Made by a program: the position numbers and the translations under genes
Notes under the pieces: model-generated
Database searches by the model: none
Told to the model about the DNA's origin: nothing
What the model saw: only the letters and a program-made list of their open reading frames with translations
Assembly (NCBI RefSeq): GCF_900188295.1
Contig: NZ_FZNM01000002.1
Span: 124,001 to 188,000, forward strand
Source: Paracoccus sediminis
GTDB lineage: Bacteria > Pseudomonadota > Alphaproteobacteria > Rhodobacterales > Rhodobacteraceae
Length of the DNA stretch: 64,000 nt
Reading direction: 5' to 3'
Shown here: piece after piece, positions 1 to 9,651 of the stretch
Numbering within the stretch: the stretch's first letter is position 1
Layout: every line of letters starts with the position of its first letter

Positions 1-772
1 TGCCGGCGGCCCACGCCGGATCCTGGCGGGCGCCTGCCGCGATCACCTGCTGGGGGTGCGCTTTGTCGATGGGCAGGGCCGCATCCTGAAGAACGGCGGC
101 CGGGTGATGAAGAACGTCACCGGGCTGGACCTGTCCAAGCTGCTGGCGGGATCCCACGGCACGCTTGGCGTCCTGACCGAGGTGGCGCTGAAGACCCTGC
201 CCCTGTCTCCGGCCCGCACTACGCTGGCCTTTCCCGGCGTGGACGACACAACGGCCCTGCGCATCTTCACCGCCGCGCTATCCACCCCCTACGATGTGTC
301 GGGCGCGGCCCATGTCGGGGGCACCGCCTATCTGCGGATCGAAGGGCTGGACGGCCAGCGTGCCTATCGCCGCGACCGGCTGCTGGCGCTGCTGGCGGAA
401 TACCGCCCCGAGGTGGTGGATGACGCGCCCTGGGATGCGATCCGCGACGTGACGCATTTCGTCGGCGGCGGCCCGCTGTGGCGGATCCTGTGCCGGCCCA
501 CCGACGCGCCTGGCCTCTGCGCCGGGCTGCGGGCGATGGGCGGGGATTGTTCGCTGGACTGGGGCGGCGGGCTGATCTGGTATCGCGGTCCCGGCCATCC
601 GCGCGCGCTGGCCCCCCATGCCACGCTGATCCGCCGCGCGGATGCCGTCGGCCCGGCCTTTCCGCCGCTGCCCGGCGCCGTGGCCCGCATCCAGGACGGG
701 CTGCGCCGCAGCTTTGATCCGGCGGGCATCCTGAATCCCGGCCTGATGGCCTCTGATGCGACGGGCGCCTGA
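1..772 (+). CDS. glcE: Glycolate oxidase FAD-binding subunit GlcE, 5'-truncated by the window edge
   Basis: FAD-binding subunit of the GlcDEF glycolate dehydrogenase, which oxidises glycolate to glyoxylate at the membrane. The frame is open from base 2, so the start lies upstream; the first methionine-type codon inside (GTG at 56) is internal. Visible motifs are GGRVMKNVTGLDLSK and GSHGTLGVLTEV, the end of the FAD-linked oxidase (type 4) domain, followed by the C-terminal domain with the usual ending DPAGILNPG. About 250 residues are visible of a family usually 350-400 aa. The stop TGA is one base before the glcF start, so they are one operon; glcD is expected just upstream. Confidence 0.93.
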   Translation, partial: AGGPRRILAGACRDHLLGVRFVDGQGRILKNGGRVMKNVTGLDLSKLLAGSHGTLGVLTEVALKTLPLSPARTTLAFPGVDDTTALRIFTAALSTPYDVSGAAHVGGTAYLRIEGLDGQRAYRRDRLLALLAEYRPEVVDDAPWDAIRDVTHFVGGGPLWRILCRPTDAPGLCAGLRAMGGDCSLDWGGGLIWYRGPGHPRALAPHATLIRRADAVGPAFPPLPGAVARIQDGLRRSFDPAGILNPGLMASDATGA

Positions 773-773
773 C

Positions 774-2069
774 ATGCAGACAACCTTTACCCCGGAACAG
801 CTTGCCGATCCGCTGACCGCCCGGTCCAACGAGATCCTGCGCACCTGCGTCCATTGCGGGTTCTGCACGGCCACCTGCCCCACCTACAAGGTCCTGGGCG
901 ACGAACTGGACAGCCCGCGCGGCCGGATCTACCTCATCAAGGACATGTTGGAAAACGCGCGCGTGCCGGACGACAAGACCGTCACGCACATCGACCGCTG
1001 CCTGTCCTGCCTGTCCTGCATGACCACCTGCCCGTCGGGCGTCCATTACATGCACCTGGTCGATCACGCCCGCGAATACATCGAACAGAACTACCGTCGT
1101 CCCCTGCCCGACCGCGTGCTGCGCTGGGTGCTGGCCAGGATCCTGCCCTATCCGGGACGTTTCCGGCTGGCATTGCTGGGGGCCAAGCTCGGGCGTCCGT
1201 TCCGCCGCCTGATCCCCGACGCGCGGTTGCGCGCCATGCTGGACATGGCGCCCCGCGACATTCCGGCGCCCAGCCGCAACGACAGCCCGCAGGTGTTTGC
1301 GGCCCAGGGGCCGCGCCGCAAGCGGGTGGCGCTGCTGACGGGCTGCGCGCAGCGGGCGCTGAACACCGACATCAACGACGCCACCATCCGCCTGCTGCGT
1401 CGGCATGGCTGCGAGGTGGTGATCCCGCGCGGCATGGGCTGCTGCGGCGCGCTGACCCATCACATGGGCCGCACCGGCGAAAGCCACGCCTTTGCCGCCG
1501 CCAACATCCGCGCCCTGACCGCGGAAATCGACGGCGCGGGGCTGGACGCCCTGGTCATCAACACCTCGGGCTGCGGCACGACGGTCAAGGATTACGGCCA
1601 CATGTTCGCGGGCGGCCCGCTGGAGGCCGACGCCGCCCGCGTGGCCGCCCTGGCGAAAGACATCACCGAGGTGATGGCCGACCTGGGCCTGACGGACGCC
1701 ACCCACGCGGTTCCACTGCGCGTCGGCTATCACGCCGCCTGTTCCTTGCAGCACGGCCAGGGGATCAAGGCCACGCCCAAGGAATTGCTGGCGGCGGCCG
1801 GGTTCACGGTGCTGGAACCCCGCGACAGCCATATCTGCTGCGGATCGGCGGGCACCTACAACCTGATGCAGCCCGCGATCTCCGCCGAACTGAAGGCGCG
1901 CAAGGTCGCCACGCTGGAGGCGACGAGTCCCCAGGTCATCAGCGCCGGCAACATCGGCTGCATGATGCAGATCGGGTCGGGAACCGCCGTTCCGGTCGTC
2001 CATACCGTCGAATTGCTGGACTGGGCGACCGGCGGGCCGCGGCCGCAGGCGCTGCGCCATGCCGCATGA
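774..2069 (+). CDS. glcF: Glycolate oxidase iron-sulfur subunit GlcF
   Basis: Fe-S subunit of glycolate dehydrogenase that passes electrons from the flavin subunits to the quinone pool. 431 aa. Two [4Fe-4S] ferredoxin motifs: CVHCGFCTATCP (Cys25/28/31/35) and CLSCLSCMTTCP (Cys76/79/82/86). Two CCG domains follow, marked by GCCGALTHH and HICCGSAGTYN, as in heterodisulfide reductase and LutA-type proteins. ATG 774 (MQTTFTPEQLAD) is chosen over ATG 756, which would overlap glcE, because it matches the usual GlcF N-terminus. It lies one base after the glcE stop. Last gene of the glc operon here. Confidence 0.95.
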   Translation: MQTTFTPEQLADPLTARSNEILRTCVHCGFCTATCPTYKVLGDELDSPRGRIYLIKDMLENARVPDDKTVTHIDRCLSCLSCMTTCPSGVHYMHLVDHAREYIEQNYRRPLPDRVLRWVLARILPYPGRFRLALLGAKLGRPFRRLIPDARLRAMLDMAPRDIPAPSRNDSPQVFAAQGPRRKRVALLTGCAQRALNTDINDATIRLLRRHGCEVVIPRGMGCCGALTHHMGRTGESHAFAAANIRALTAEIDGAGLDALVINTSGCGTTVKDYGHMFAGGPLEADAARVAALAKDITEVMADLGLTDATHAVPLRVGYHAACSLQHGQGIKATPKELLAAAGFTVLEPRDSHICCGSAGTYNLMQPAISAELKARKVATLEATSPQVISAGNIGCMMQIGSGTAVPVVHTVELLDWATGGPRPQALRHAA

Positions 2070-2186
2070 CGCGAAAAGGCCACGGCAAGGGTTAATATCG
2101 TAGGGTTTTGGTCGGGAATCCTTGACGGGACGCCTCCGAATGGGCAAAGGGTCGGAAACCGTCCCCGTTCCGTGCAGGATTTCCCC

Positions 2187-4280
2187 ATGCCCGTCACCCT
2201 TCGTTCCCTGTTCCTGGCCAGCGTCGGCGCGGCGGCCCTGGCCTGTCCCGCCCTGGCGCAGGACACCGATGCCACCGCCGACGATTCGGTCTTCGTGCTG
2301 GGCGACATCACCCTGACCGTCGACGATGTGGCGGGCTATCGGGCCGATGGCGCGCAGGCGACGAAATCCTCGGTTCCCCTTGCCGAGGCGCAGCAATCGA
2401 TCAGCGTCGTGACCCAGGACCAGATCGCGGAACAGGGATCGGACAACCTGGGCGAGACGCTGAACTACAGCGCGGGGATCCTGGGCCAGCCCTTCGGCGC
2501 CGATCCGCGCTTCAACAACCCGACCCTGCGCGGCTTTTCCGGCGAACGCGCGCAATATGTGAACGGGTTGCGCCAGGGCCGCCTGTTCGGCGCGGTGGAT
2601 TACGAAACCTATGGAATGCAGCAGGTCGAGGTTCTGCGCGGCCCATCGTCGTCATTGTATGGGTCCGGCTCGCCCGCCGGGATCGTCAACCAGGTGCAGA
2701 AACGCGCCCGGTCCACCGACTTTGGCGAAATCGGGCTGGGGCTGGACAGCGACAAGGGCAGGCAGCTGTTCTTCGACGTGAACCGCGCGCCGACTGCGGA
2801 TCTGTCCTGGCGCGTGACCGGCGCGGGCCGCGACATCCGCACCCAGGTCGATGACGTGGACAACCGGCGCGGCTTTCTGGCGGGGGCGGTCCGCTGGACC
2901 CCGGACGATGCCACGACCATCGATATCCTGTCGTCCTATACCAGGGATTCGCCGATCACGCCGGTGGGCGTCCCTTATGCGCTGGCGCAGTCCGGCGATC
3001 TGGACGACCTGCGCGATCTCAACGCGGGCGAACCCGGTTTCGACGATAGCGACCGCAGGCTGTTCACGCTGGGGGCCGAGGTCAGTCACGCCCTGGACAA
3101 TGGCTGGACCCTGTCCCAGGGCGTCCGCTACGAGGATTTCGACTGGATCTATGACGCGACCTCCTGCGCGTTCTTCTGCCCGCTGAACGCCGACGGCACC
3201 TTTGACCGCACCACCATTCGGCAGCGGGAAGACAGCCAGACGCTGAGCGCCGACACCCGCCTGTCGGGCGAAATCACGACGGGCGCCGCCACCCACCAGG
3301 TGCTGCTGGGCCTGGACGTGCAGAAATACGAATCCGACGATTTCACCATCTTCGGCACGGCCGCGCCGCTGGATCCGTCGAACCCGGTCCGTGATCCCGA
3401 TGCGGTGACGCTGGACGGCTTTCGGGGCGGGCGCGACATTTCCTTTACGCAAACCGGGCTTTATGCCCAGGACGAGGTGTCATTGGGCAACTGGCGCGGT
3501 TCGCTGGGCCTGCGCTATGACATGGCCGAACAGGACGGCCTGTCCTATGGTTCGGATTCCAGCTTCGACGACAGCGAACTGACCGGCCGCGCGGGCCTGG
3601 CCTATGCCTTTGCCAACGGGCTGCTGCCCTATGTCAGCTATGCCACGTCGTTCGAACCGCTGCCGGGCACCGATATCCAAGGCTCCGCCTTGCGGCCGAC
3701 CCAGGGCAAGCAATGGGAAGCGGGCCTGAAATACAGCCCCGCGGCCTTTGACGGGTTGTTCACCGCCGCGATCTATGACCTGCGCCAGACCAACCTGACC
3801 CGCCCGGTGTCCGAGGAGATCGGCGGCACCATCGTCAGCGGCTTGCGCCAGATCGGCGAGGCGAAATCGCGCGGGCTGGAACTGTCGGCCATCGCCACGG
3901 TCGCGCAAGGTTGGGACGTTCAGGCCAGCTATGCCTATAACGATACCGAACAGCGGGAAGGCGACAATGCGGGCAAGGCCCTGCCCAATGCCCCGAAACA
4001 TCTGGCAAGCCTGTGGGTCATGCGCGATTTCGGCAACGGCATCCGCGCGGGCGGCGGCATCCGCCATGTCGGCGAACGCTTCGGCGACGAGGCGAACACG
4101 CTGGATCTGGACAGCCAGACCTTGCTGGATCTGGGCGCCACCTATGAACGCGGCAACATCAAGGCGGCGCTGAACGTCCAGAACCTGACGGACAGGGCCT
4201 ATGTGGCGACCTGTTCCAGCTTCGGCTGCTTTTTCGGGCAGGGCCGGACCGCGACCGCGAAAGTCAGCTATCAGTGGTGA
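2187..4280 (+). CDS. TonB-dependent ferric-siderophore receptor (FhuA/FoxA-like)
   Basis: Outer-membrane receptor importing a ferric siderophore with TonB energy. 697 aa, the normal size. ATG 2187 is chosen because it gives a clean signal peptide ending ALAQ and has AGGA at 2176-2179 in front. The plug domain (about residues 50-170) contains QSISVVTQDQIAEQG and LRGPSSSLYGSGSPAG; the rest is a 22-strand barrel ending in the aromatic YQW typical of outer-membrane proteins. It opens a five-gene unit whose next gene starts on its stop codon. Hydroxamate siderophore is a guess from the Fhu-like neighbours; the ligand cannot be read from the sequence. The 117-bp leader is the likely iron-regulated promoter, but I see no confident operator. 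Confidence 0.9.
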   Translation: MPVTLRSLFLASVGAAALACPALAQDTDATADDSVFVLGDITLTVDDVAGYRADGAQATKSSVPLAEAQQSISVVTQDQIAEQGSDNLGETLNYSAGILGQPFGADPRFNNPTLRGFSGERAQYVNGLRQGRLFGAVDYETYGMQQVEVLRGPSSSLYGSGSPAGIVNQVQKRARSTDFGEIGLGLDSDKGRQLFFDVNRAPTADLSWRVTGAGRDIRTQVDDVDNRRGFLAGAVRWTPDDATTIDILSSYTRDSPITPVGVPYALAQSGDLDDLRDLNAGEPGFDDSDRRLFTLGAEVSHALDNGWTLSQGVRYEDFDWIYDATSCAFFCPLNADGTFDRTTIRQREDSQTLSADTRLSGEITTGAATHQVLLGLDVQKYESDDFTIFGTAAPLDPSNPVRDPDAVTLDGFRGGRDISFTQTGLYAQDEVSLGNWRGSLGLRYDMAEQDGLSYGSDSSFDDSELTGRAGLAYAFANGLLPYVSYATSFEPLPGTDIQGSALRPTQGKQWEAGLKYSPAAFDGLFTAAIYDLRQTNLTRPVSEEIGGTIVSGLRQIGEAKSRGLELSAIATVAQGWDVQASYAYNDTEQREGDNAGKALPNAPKHLASLWVMRDFGNGIRAGGGIRHVGERFGDEANTLDLDSQTLLDLGATYERGNIKAALNVQNLTDRAYVATCSSFGCFFGQGRTATAKVSYQW

Positions 4281-5209
4281 ACGGGCCGGACCGCCGGGGG
4301 GCGCCCGTCCCCCGGCCCCATCGCCGGACGATCCTGACCGCCGCCGGGACCATCCTGGCGGCGGGTCTGCCTGTGCGGGGCGCCCCATCCCTGTCCGCGT
4401 CCCCCGCGCCGCGCCTGGCCGCCATCGACTGGGCGATGCTGGAGACCGCCGTGGCCATCGGCCACATGCCGGTGGCCGCCGCCGAACTGGTCCGCTTTCG
4501 CGCCGATGCGGTCGAACCGCCCATCCCCGGCCATGTCACCGACCTGGGCCTGCGCGGGGCGCCGAATTTCGAATTGCTGCAACTGGTCCGGCCGGACCTG
4601 ATCCTGTCCTCGCCCTATTACACCCGCTACGAGGATCGGCTGCGGACCATCGCCCCGGTTCTGTCTCTGCCTTTCTTCATCCCCGGAGAGGCGCCCTTGC
4701 CCAAGGCGCTGTCGGCGCTGGCCGCGCTGGCCGATGCCATCGGCGATCCGGCGGCGGGTGCGCGGGCGGTGGCGGAAACTACCGCCACGCTGGACCGGCT
4801 GGCCGCGCGGCTGGCCCCGTTCCGCGACCGCCCGGTGGCGCTGGTCAACATCGGCGACGCGCGGCACCTGCGGGCCTTCGGCTTTGACAGCCTGTTCGGC
4901 AGCACGCTGGCCCGGCTGGGCCTGCGCAACGCCTGGGAAGGCAATACCGCCTTCAGTTTTCTGGCGCCGGTGCCGCTGGAACGGCTGGCCGACATGCCGG
5001 ATGCCCGGCTGGTCCATGCCGGCGCCCTGCCCGCCGCCGCCCATCGCGCGCTGGGGCGCAGCATCCTGTGGGCCGCCCTGCCGCCGGTCGCCGGGGGGCG
5101 GACCTATCGCCTGCCCGACACCAACGCCTTTGGCGCGGTTCCCGCCGCGCTGCGGTTTGCCGCTGCCCTGGCCAACGCCTTCGAGGCCGGGCCTGGGACC
5201 ATCGCATGA
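4277..5209 (+). CDS. Ferric-siderophore ABC transporter substrate-binding protein (FhuD-like)
   Basis: Periplasmic binding protein that receives the ferric siderophore from the receptor and delivers it to the permease. 310 aa. GTG 4277 overlaps the receptor's TGA as GTGA, the coupling pattern used throughout this cluster. The N-terminus carries HRRTILTAAG, compatible with a Tat signal, as known for some FhuD homologues. The periplasmic-binding (type III) fold is indicated by VRPDLILSSPYYTRYEDRL and the two-lobe length. Codon use and GC content match the neighbours. FhuD-type rather than vitamin B12-type is inferred from gene order and from the size of the following fused permease. Confidence 0.85.
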   Translation: MNGPDRRGAPVPRPHRRTILTAAGTILAAGLPVRGAPSLSASPAPRLAAIDWAMLETAVAIGHMPVAAAELVRFRADAVEPPIPGHVTDLGLRGAPNFELLQLVRPDLILSSPYYTRYEDRLRTIAPVLSLPFFIPGEAPLPKALSALAALADAIGDPAAGARAVAETTATLDRLAARLAPFRDRPVALVNIGDARHLRAFGFDSLFGSTLARLGLRNAWEGNTAFSFLAPVPLERLADMPDARLVHAGALPAAAHRALGRSILWAALPPVAGGRTYRLPDTNAFGAVPAALRFAAALANAFEAGPGTIA

Positions 5210-7170
5210 CGGCCCGCCTGCTGCCTTTCGCGCTGCTGGCGGCACTGTTGTGGGCGATGGCCGCGCTGCATCTGCTGCCCCTGGCGCAATGGCCCGCCTG
5301 GCCGCTGGATCCGGCGCGGATGGACATTCCCCAGATCCTGCTGGGGTTCGGCCTGATGCCGCGCGGGGTCGTGGCGCTGCTGGCCGGGGCCGGTCTTGGC
5401 CTGTCCGGCGCGATCCTGCAAGCGGTGCTGCGCAACCCGGTGGCCGATCCGACCACGCTGGGCATATCGGCGGGCGCGCAACTGGCCCTGGTCATCGCGA
5501 CGATGCTGGCGCCCAGCCTGCTGGACGGCGGCCGCTGGCCCGTGGCGATGACCGGGGCCGGGCTGGCGGCGGGGCTGGTGCTGGCCATCGGCGCGCGGCG
5601 CGGCTTTGCGCCCGTGACCATGGTCATCGCCGGGATGCTGGTCGGCATGACCGCCAGCGCGGTGGCCACCGCGATGACGCTGGCGCGCGGCGAATACCTG
5701 CTGTCGCTGGTGATCTGGAACGGCGGCTCGCTGGTGCAGGGGGACTGGTCGGGGGTCCGGGTGCTGGCCGGCGTGCTGGCGTTCGGGGCCGTCGCGTCGG
5801 CCCTGCTGGCGCGTCCCCTGCGCGTGCTGTCGCTGGGGGCCGAAGGCGCGTCGGGCCTGGGCCTGAACGTGGCGGGGGTGCGGCTGCTGGCGGTGGGCGT
5901 CGCGGTGGTCCTGGCCGGGGCGGTGTCCGCCGAACTGGGGCTGATCGCCTTTGTGGGCCTGGCCGCGCCCGCCCTGGCCCGCACGATGGGCGCGGCGTCC
6001 ATCCCCCGGCTGCTGGCCCTGTCGCCGCTGATCGGCGCGCTGATCCTGTCGGTCTGCGACGGGCTGGTGCTGCTGGTCGCGGACCATGTGGGCGAGATGT
6101 TTCCGACCGGCGCGCTGACCGGCCTGATCGGCGGGCCGCTGCTGATCTGGCTGCTGCCGCGCCTGCGCGGATCGACCCCTCCGGGGACCGAGCGCGCCGA
6201 AGGCCCCGCCCCGCGCCGCGACCGCCCGGCGCCCCTGCTGGCCGGAATGGCCCTGGCCTTGGTCATTGCGGCCCTTGTCCTGGTCTGGATCGGCCGCGTG
6301 CCGGGGGGTTGGGCGGTTCTGGACGCCGAAAGCGCCGCGGCCTTTCTGCCGATGCGCCTGCCGCGCCTGATTGCCGCCGCCGCCGCCGGGGCGTCGCTGG
6401 CCATCGCGGGGGCGATCCTGCAACGCCTGACCGCGAACCCGCTCGCCTCGCCCGAGGTGCTGGGCGTGTCGGGCGGGGCGGCGATGGGCTATGCGGGCGT
6501 GGTCTATCTGGCCGCCGCGCCCACCGCCGCAATGCTGATGATGGGGACCATGGCCGGGGGCGCGGTGACGCTGGCGATGGTCGCGGCCTTCGTCAGCCGC
6601 CGCGAGATGCCCGCCGAACGGGTGCTGCTGGCGGGGATCGCGGTCTCGGCGCTTGCCGCGGCGGTGCTGTCGGCGGCGATGGCGGCGGGCGATGCGCGGT
6701 CCTTCCAGATCCTCGGCTGGCTGTCGGGGTCGTCGTCGGCCGTGACAATGCCGGGGGCGCTGGCGCTGGCGACGCTGGCGGCGGTGCTGTGGGCCGGCGC
6801 CCTGGCCGCGCGGCGCTGGCTGGCGGTGCTGCCGCTGGGCGCGGGCATCGCGGGCGGGCTGGGCCTGCCCTTGCGCCGCGCCCGCCTGCTGCTGATCGCG
6901 CTTGCCGGGATGGCCACCGGGGCGGCGACCGTGCTGGTCGGGCCGCTGTCCTTCGTGGGCCTGATGGCCCCGCACCTGGCCCGCCGCCTGGGGCTTGCGC
7001 GGCCCGGCGATCATGTCGCGGGCGCCGCCCTGATCGGGGCCGGGCTGATGTTGGCCGCCGATTTTGGGGCGCGGATGGCGGGCTTTCCCTATGACCTGCC
7101 GCTGGGCCTGTTCGCGTCGCTGATCGGCGCGCCCTGGCTGATCTGGCTGATGACGAGACCGCCCCGATGA
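5206..7170 (+). CDS. Fused two-domain ferric-siderophore permease (FhuB-like)
   Basis: Inner-membrane permease of the FecCD family. At 654 aa it is double length, like E. coli FhuB (about 660 aa): two homologous ten-helix halves fused, split near residue 330 by a hydrophilic Arg/Pro-rich linker. Each half has the characteristic LRNPVADPTTLG or LTANPLASPEVLG loop that contacts the ATPase, and a GLIAFVGLAAPALAR or GPLSFVGLMAPHLAR coupling segment. ATG 5206 overlaps the previous TGA as ATGA; the open frame extends upstream but that part is a shadow of the binding-protein gene. The fused form is the main argument for calling this an Fhu-type system. Confidence 0.92.
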   Translation: MTARLLPFALLAALLWAMAALHLLPLAQWPAWPLDPARMDIPQILLGFGLMPRGVVALLAGAGLGLSGAILQAVLRNPVADPTTLGISAGAQLALVIATMLAPSLLDGGRWPVAMTGAGLAAGLVLAIGARRGFAPVTMVIAGMLVGMTASAVATAMTLARGEYLLSLVIWNGGSLVQGDWSGVRVLAGVLAFGAVASALLARPLRVLSLGAEGASGLGLNVAGVRLLAVGVAVVLAGAVSAELGLIAFVGLAAPALARTMGAASIPRLLALSPLIGALILSVCDGLVLLVADHVGEMFPTGALTGLIGGPLLIWLLPRLRGSTPPGTERAEGPAPRRDRPAPLLAGMALALVIAALVLVWIGRVPGGWAVLDAESAAAFLPMRLPRLIAAAAAGASLAIAGAILQRLTANPLASPEVLGVSGGAAMGYAGVVYLAAAPTAAMLMMGTMAGGAVTLAMVAAFVSRREMPAERVLLAGIAVSALAAAVLSAAMAAGDARSFQILGWLSGSSSAVTMPGALALATLAAVLWAGALAARRWLAVLPLGAGIAGGLGLPLRRARLLLIALAGMATGAATVLVGPLSFVGLMAPHLARRLGLARPGDHVAGAALIGAGLMLAADFGARMAGFPYDLPLGLFASLIGAPWLIWLMTRPPR

Positions 7171-7937
7171 GCCTGTTTTCCATCCGCGACCTGACCGTGG
7201 ACGTGCCGGACCGCCGCCTGCTGCACGGGCTGACGCTGGACCTGCCGCCGGGCCGGATGACCGCCCTGATCGGCCACAACGGGTCGGGCAAATCGACGCT
7301 GCTGAAGGTGCTGGCCCGCCAGATCGCCCCCAGCGGCGGCACCGTCGCCTTCGAGGACCGCCCCTTGCCGGGCTGGCACGCCCGCGACTATGCCCGCCGC
7401 CTGGCCTTCCTGCCCCAGCACCCGCCCCCGGCCGAGGGCATGACCGTGCGCGAACTGGTGGCCCTAGGCCGATACCCCTGGCACGGCGCACTTGGCCGCT
7501 TTGGCCCCGGCGACCACGACGCGGTGGCCCGCGCGATGGACGAATGCGGCATGACGCCCTTTGCGGGCCAGTTGGTCGATACCCTGTCGGGCGGCGAACG
7601 CCAGCGGGCCTGGCTGGCGATGATGGTGGCCCAGCAGGCCGGAACGCTGCTGCTGGACGAACCGATCAGCGCGCTCGACATCGCCCATCAGGTCGAGGTT
7701 CTGGCGCTTGTGCGCCGCATGTGCCACAAGGCGGGCCGCAGCGCCGTGATCGTGCTGCACGAGGTCAACATGGCCGCCCGGTTCTGCGATCATGTGGTTG
7801 CGTTGAAAGGCGGCCACATGGCCTTGCAGGGCGATCCCGCCGGCCTGATGCGGCCGGATGCGCTGGAACACATCTATGGCCTGCCGATGCAGGTGCTGAC
7901 ACGCCCGGACGGCAGCCCGGTGGCCGTCCCCGCCTGA
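7167..7937 (+). CDS. Ferric-siderophore ABC transporter ATPase (FhuC-like)
   Basis: ATPase that drives the FhuB-like permease. 256 aa. Walker A GHNGSGKST (about residue 35), signature LSGGERQR, Walker B TLLLDEPISALD and H-loop VLHEVNMAARFCDH are all intact. The D-loop reads SALDIAHQVEVL, usual in FepC/FhuC ATPases. ATG 7167 overlaps the permease stop as ATGA. It completes a full receptor-binding protein-permease-ATPase set within 5.8 kb. Confidence 0.93.
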   Translation: MSLFSIRDLTVDVPDRRLLHGLTLDLPPGRMTALIGHNGSGKSTLLKVLARQIAPSGGTVAFEDRPLPGWHARDYARRLAFLPQHPPPAEGMTVRELVALGRYPWHGALGRFGPGDHDAVARAMDECGMTPFAGQLVDTLSGGERQRAWLAMMVAQQAGTLLLDEPISALDIAHQVEVLALVRRMCHKAGRSAVIVLHEVNMAARFCDHVVALKGGHMALQGDPAGLMRPDALEHIYGLPMQVLTRPDGSPVAVPA

Positions 7938-7950
7938 AGGAACACGACCG

Positions 7951-9651
7951 ATGCTGCGCCAGTTCTTTTCCTATTACCGCCCGTTCATGGGGCTGTTCTG
8001 GCTGGATTTCGGATGCGCGGTGCTGTCGGGCCTGCTGGAACTGGTCTTTCCGCTGGCCATCACCGCCTTTATCGACCACCTGCTGCCGCAGGGCGACTGG
8101 ACGCTGACGGTGGCCGCCGCCGTGGGTTTGCTGGCGCTGTATGCGATCAATGCGGGGCTGCTGACGGTGGTGATCTATTGGGGACACAAGCTGGGCATCA
8201 ACATCGAAACCGCGATGCGCGCCCGCGCCTTCGACCATCTGACCCGGCTGTCCTGGCGCTGGTACGACCGCGCCCGCACCGGCAAGCTGGTGGCCCGCGT
8301 GACCCGCGACCTCGAGGAAATCGGCGAGGTCGCCCATCACGGCCCCGAGGACGCCGTCATCGCCATCATGACGTTCGTGGGGGCCTTTGCGCTGATGTTC
8401 TGGATCAACCCCCAACTGGCCGTGATCGTGGCGCTGATCGTGCCCGCGATGCTGGTCCTGGTGATCGTCTATGGCGGAAGGATGACGCAGACCTGGCGCG
8501 CGATCTATTCCCGCGTCGGCGATTTCAACGTCCGGCTGGAGGAAGCCCTGGGCGGGGTCCGCGTGGTCCAGGCCTTTGGCAACGAGGCGCACGAGAACCA
8601 CCTGTTCGCCGCCGACAACGCCCGCTATCGCCAGGCCAAGCTGGACGCCTATCGCGTGATGGCGGCCAGTTCGGCGCTGCAATATCTGGGCCTGCGGCTG
8701 GTGCAGGTGATCGTGATGGTCGTCGGCGCGGGCTTCGTGCTGTCGGGCGATCTGACCACCGGCGGGTTCGTGGGCTTTCTGCTGCTGGTCGGCGTCTTCT
8801 ATCGCCCGCTGGAAAAGATCGCCGCCGTGATCGAAACCTATCCGCGCGGCATCGCCGGGTTCCGCCGGTATCAGGAACTGCTGGCGACCGATCCGGAAAT
8901 CGCCGATGCCCCCGGCGCCGTCGAGGCCCCGGCCCTGCGCGGCGACATCCGGTTCGATCAGGTCAGCTTTGCCTATGACGAGGGCCGCACCATCCTGGAG
9001 GGCATCGACCTGACGGTCAGGGCGGGGGAAACCGTGGCCTTTGTCGGCCCGTCCGGGGCGGGCAAGACCACGCTGCTGGCGCTGCTGCCGCGTTTCTATG
9101 AACCCACGGCGGGCCGCATCACCGTGGACGGGCTGGCGCTGTCCGACATGCGGCTGAACAGCCTGCGACGCCAGATCGGGCTGGTCAGCCAGGACGTGTT
9201 CCTGTTCGGCGGCAGCCTGCGCGACAACATCGCCTATGGCCGCCTGGGCGCCACGGACGACGACATCCGCCGGGCCGCCGCGCAGGCGCAGCTGACCAGC
9301 ATGATCGACAGCCTGCCCGACGGGCTGGACACGATCGTCGGCGAACGGGGCATGATGCTGTCAGGGGGCCAGAAACAGCGGGTGGCCATCGCGCGGGCCT
9401 TTCTGAAAAATCCGCCGATCCTGATTCTGGACGAGGCGACAAGCGCGCTTGACAGCCAGACCGAACGCGAGATCCAGTCCGCGCTGGATGTTCTGGCGGT
9501 CGGGCGCACGACGCTTATCATTGCCCACCGCTTGGGCACGATCCGCAACGCCGACCGGATCGTCGTCATGCGGGGGGGCCGGATCGCGGAAATCGGCAGC
9601 CATGCGGATCTGATCGCCAAGGGCGGCATCTATGCCGGGCTGGCGGCTTAG
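7951..9651 (+). CDS. Exporter-fold ABC half-transporter (TMD-NBD) linked to the siderophore operon
   Basis: 566-aa type IV (MsbA-like) ABC protein: six transmembrane helices (about residues 10-300), then a nucleotide-binding domain with Walker A GPSGAGKTT, signature LSGGQKQR and Walker B ILILDEATSALD. It starts 13 nt after fhuC with GAAGGA in front, so it is probably in the same operon. It should work as a homodimer since no second half is adjacent. Location suggests siderophore traffic: either export of a siderophore or, as in the mycobacterial IrtAB and Yersinia YbtPQ systems, import by an exporter-fold transporter. A facing SIP gene ends on its stop codon. The direction of transport cannot be decided from sequence. 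Confidence 0.85.
   Translation: MLRQFFSYYRPFMGLFWLDFGCAVLSGLLELVFPLAITAFIDHLLPQGDWTLTVAAAVGLLALYAINAGLLTVVIYWGHKLGINIETAMRARAFDHLTRLSWRWYDRARTGKLVARVTRDLEEIGEVAHHGPEDAVIAIMTFVGAFALMFWINPQLAVIVALIVPAMLVLVIVYGGRMTQTWRAIYSRVGDFNVRLEEALGGVRVVQAFGNEAHENHLFAADNARYRQAKLDAYRVMAASSALQYLGLRLVQVIVMVVGAGFVLSGDLTTGGFVGFLLLVGVFYRPLEKIAAVIETYPRGIAGFRRYQELLATDPEIADAPGAVEAPALRGDIRFDQVSFAYDEGRTILEGIDLTVRAGETVAFVGPSGAGKTTLLALLPRFYEPTAGRITVDGLALSDMRLNSLRRQIGLVSQDVFLFGGSLRDNIAYGRLGATDDDIRRAAAQAQLTSMIDSLPDGLDTIVGERGMMLSGGQKQRVAIARAFLKNPPILILDEATSALDSQTEREIQSALDVLAVGRTTLIIAHRLGTIRNADRIVVMRGGRIAEIGSHADLIAKGGIYAGLAA

Noticed and set aside
2070..2186. Riboswitch (cobalamin or other) before the first TonB receptor
   Set aside because: No B12-box or paired core could be recognised in the 117-bp leader; iron-type control is more likely.
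267..2555. Long minus-strand open frame opposite glcE-glcF and the receptor start
   Set aside because: Composition is arginine/glycine/glutamine-rich without family motifs. It is the antisense shadow of three recognisable genes, an effect of high G+C.
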